Source: an uncultured Megasphaera sp.
Lineage (GTDB): Bacteria; Bacillota; Negativicutes; Veillonellales; Megasphaeraceae
DNA: 6,217 nucleotides
Assembly (NCBI GenBank): GCA_937895695.1
Contig: CALBLM010000337.1
Span: 1 to 6,217 of the forward strand
Direction of reading: 5' to 3'
Shown: positions 5,326-6,217 of the stretch, piece by piece
Position numbering within the stretch: the first letter of the stretch is position 1
Layout: the number at the start of each line of letters is the position of its first letter
Notes under the pieces: model-generated
Seen by the model: the letters and a program-made list of their open reading frames with translations, nothing else
What the model was told of the DNA's origin: nothing
The model's database searches: none
Position numbers and translations under genes: made by a program

Positions 5326-5736
5326 ATGATACGAGATATTGTGCGAGATATTATATTTTTGGGGAGAAAGTCACAAGCAGCGACACGAGACGATTTACCA
5401 GTATCGCAAGATTTACTGGATACGCTGGCAGCCCATCGGCAAGAATGTGTGGGAATGGCTGCGAACATGATTGGCGTATTAAAAAATATCATTGTTGTAC
5501 ATACAGAACAGGGCGATACCATTTTTATAAATCCAGTGATAGAGAAAAAAAGCGATCCCTATGTGACGGAAGAAGGTTGTCTTTCGTTGCTGGGAACGCG
5601 GCAGACGACGCGATATCGAAAAATTGTTGTATCCTATGAAGATGTTAACATGAAAAAACGCCGTCGAACCTATACGGGATGGACAGCGCAGATTATTCAG
5701 CATGAATGTGATCATTTAGAAGGAATTTTAATATAA
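5326..5736 (+). CDS. Short divergent peptide deformylase (Def-like)
   Basis: A 136-residue protein of the peptide deformylase family, which removes the formyl group from the N-terminal Met of new proteins. Motif 1 is GMAANMIG (43-50), motif 2 is EGCLS (83-87) with metal ligand C85, and motif 3 is HECDH (126-130) with ligands H126 and H130 and catalytic E127. All metal ligands are present, so catalysis is plausible. The canonical motif 1 Gln (E. coli Q50) is Asn here (N47), and the protein stops six residues after HECDH, lacking the C-terminal helix of E. coli Def (about 169 residues). It belongs to a short Firmicute subfamily I recall with GMAANMIG, so it may be an accessory enzyme beside a housekeeping Def elsewhere, or have another formylated substrate. 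AGGAAG at 5312-5317 is 8 nt before the ATG. It follows the methyltransferase gene and is closed by a hairpin terminator. Confidence 0.88.
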   Translation: MIRDIVRDIIFLGRKSQAATRDDLPVSQDLLDTLAAHRQECVGMAANMIGVLKNIIVVHTEQGDTIFINPVIEKKSDPYVTEEGCLSLLGTRQTTRYRKIVVSYEDVNMKKRRRTYTGWTAQIIQHECDHLEGILI

Positions 5737-5738
5737 AC

Positions 5739-5788
5739 AACAGGGCTGTTGCCATAGGGAATATTTCCTTAGGTACAGTCCTGTTTTT
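5739..5788. terminator. Bidirectional terminator between convergent genes
   Basis: A long imperfect hairpin starts 2 bp after the deformylase stop. AACAGG (5739-5744) pairs with CCTGTT (5780-5785), CTGT (5746-5749) with ACAG (5775-5778), and GGAA with TTCC closes the tip, with a small internal loop and bulge. On the plus strand it runs into TTTTT (5784-5788). On the minus strand the stem is followed by a T-rich stretch, so it probably also ends the transporter gene's transcript. Confidence 0.8.
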
Positions 5789-5797
5789 GCATGATTG

Positions 5798-6217
5798 TTA
5801 TTGTAGTTCTTCTGCAGTTGGTTCGACGCCGAACCATTTTTTGTACAGCTGGGTATACGTACCGTCGGCTTTAATTTCAGCCAGTGCTTTATTGATACTT
5901 TCGAGCTCTTTTTCATGACCTTTGTCAATTGCCATGGCAGAGCCGGCTAATTTTTTCGGTTCTCCAACGACTTTCAAGTCCGATAAGCCGCCTTTAGAAA
6001 TATAGTAAAGAGCCACGGCTTTATCAATGGCAACGGCTTCACTGGCACCGGTTTGCAGTTCTTGCAGGCATTGGTAATTGGCATCGAATTGCTTCAAGAC
6101 AGCCCCTTGTTTTTCGGCAAAATCAGCGGGTTTAGAACCGGCCTGTACGGCAACTTGTTTACCGGTAATATCATCCCAGCCCTTGATGGTCGTGTTGTCT
6201 TGACGAACGACGATGAG
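5798..6217 (-). CDS. Amino-acid-type ABC transporter substrate-binding protein, C-terminal part
   Basis: The last 139 codons of a gene whose start lies beyond the right edge; the frame is open to the final base. It matches the second lobe of family 3 periplasmic binding proteins (polar amino acid/cystine type). WDDITGKQVAVQAGS (14-28 of the visible part) is the hinge-region signature, followed by a LQELQTGASEAVAIDKAVA-type segment (51-69), which supplies ligand-binding Asp D65, and the closing DGTYTQLYKKWFG (118-130). The full protein, typically about 250-280 residues, would bind an amino acid outside the membrane and deliver it to an ABC permease; the missing N terminus should hold a lipoprotein or signal peptide. 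Permease and ATPase genes do not follow downstream, so they must lie upstream or elsewhere. The ligand cannot be named. A TTG at 6097 is internal, not a start. It is convergent with the deformylase gene and unrelated to the microcompartment cluster. Confidence 0.9.
   Translation of the reverse strand, partial: LIVVRQDNTTIKGWDDITGKQVAVQAGSKPADFAEKQGAVLKQFDANYQCLQELQTGASEAVAIDKAVALYYISKGGLSDLKVVGEPKKLAGSAMAIDKGHEKELESINKALAEIKADGTYTQLYKKWFGVEPTAEELQ

Noticed and set aside
4893..5522. Several short minus-strand frames opposite the methyltransferase and deformylase genes
   Set aside because: They are antisense to well-supported genes, have shadow-frame composition, and no upstream ribosome binding site.
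5728..5928. A 66-codon minus-strand frame over the terminator and the transporter gene end
   Set aside because: It overlaps the substrate-binding protein in another frame and runs through the terminator hairpin; not coding.
1..6217. CRISPR array, insertion sequence, tRNA or phage genes
   Set aside because: No regularly spaced repeats, transposase, terminal inverted repeats, cloverleaf sequence or phage-like proteins were found on either strand.

Overview
The window looks like chromosomal DNA from an anaerobic Firmicute. Moderately AT-rich coding DNA, strong AGGAGG-type ribosome binding sites, a Gram-positive-like GlpF and short U-tailed hairpin terminators all fit. A Negativicutes genus such as Megasphaera or a relative is my best guess, but it is only an impression from protein style; no rRNA or other taxonomic marker is present.

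Left two thirds (1-4380, minus strand, read right to left): a five-gene cluster. It runs PduU/EutS-type microcompartment shell protein (4276-3872), PduV/EutP-type P-loop NTPase (3831-3319), GlpF-type glycerol/diol facilitator (3303-2560), an intrinsic terminator (2549-2516), a 598-residue TPR protein with a C-terminal DUF4037 nucleotidyltransferase-like domain (2499-703), a DUF4125 protein (693-79), and a final hairpin at the window edge (37-4). The first three genes suggest a satellite of a propanediol/glycerol-type bacterial microcompartment: a shell component, its companion NTPase and the pore that admits the small polyol. No catalytic enzyme, major hexameric shell protein or regulator of the compartment is in view. 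The last two genes have no known function. They are translationally coupled and separated from the shell genes by a terminator that leaves almost no room for a promoter, so they probably depend on read-through. They are the most promising uncharacterised element here.

Middle (4277-4671): a 395-bp AT-rich divergent intergenic region with one plausible minus-strand promoter for the pdu-like genes, plus-strand promoter candidates for the genes on the right, and short repeats that could be operators.

Right (4672-5736, plus strand): a probable two-gene operon of a class I SAM-dependent methyltransferase and a short, divergent peptide deformylase that keeps the metal ligands but has Asn where canonical enzymes have Gln. 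A bidirectional hairpin terminator (5739-5788) separates it from the 3' part of a convergent gene for an amino-acid-type ABC transporter substrate-binding protein (5798 to the window end, minus strand, 5' end missing).
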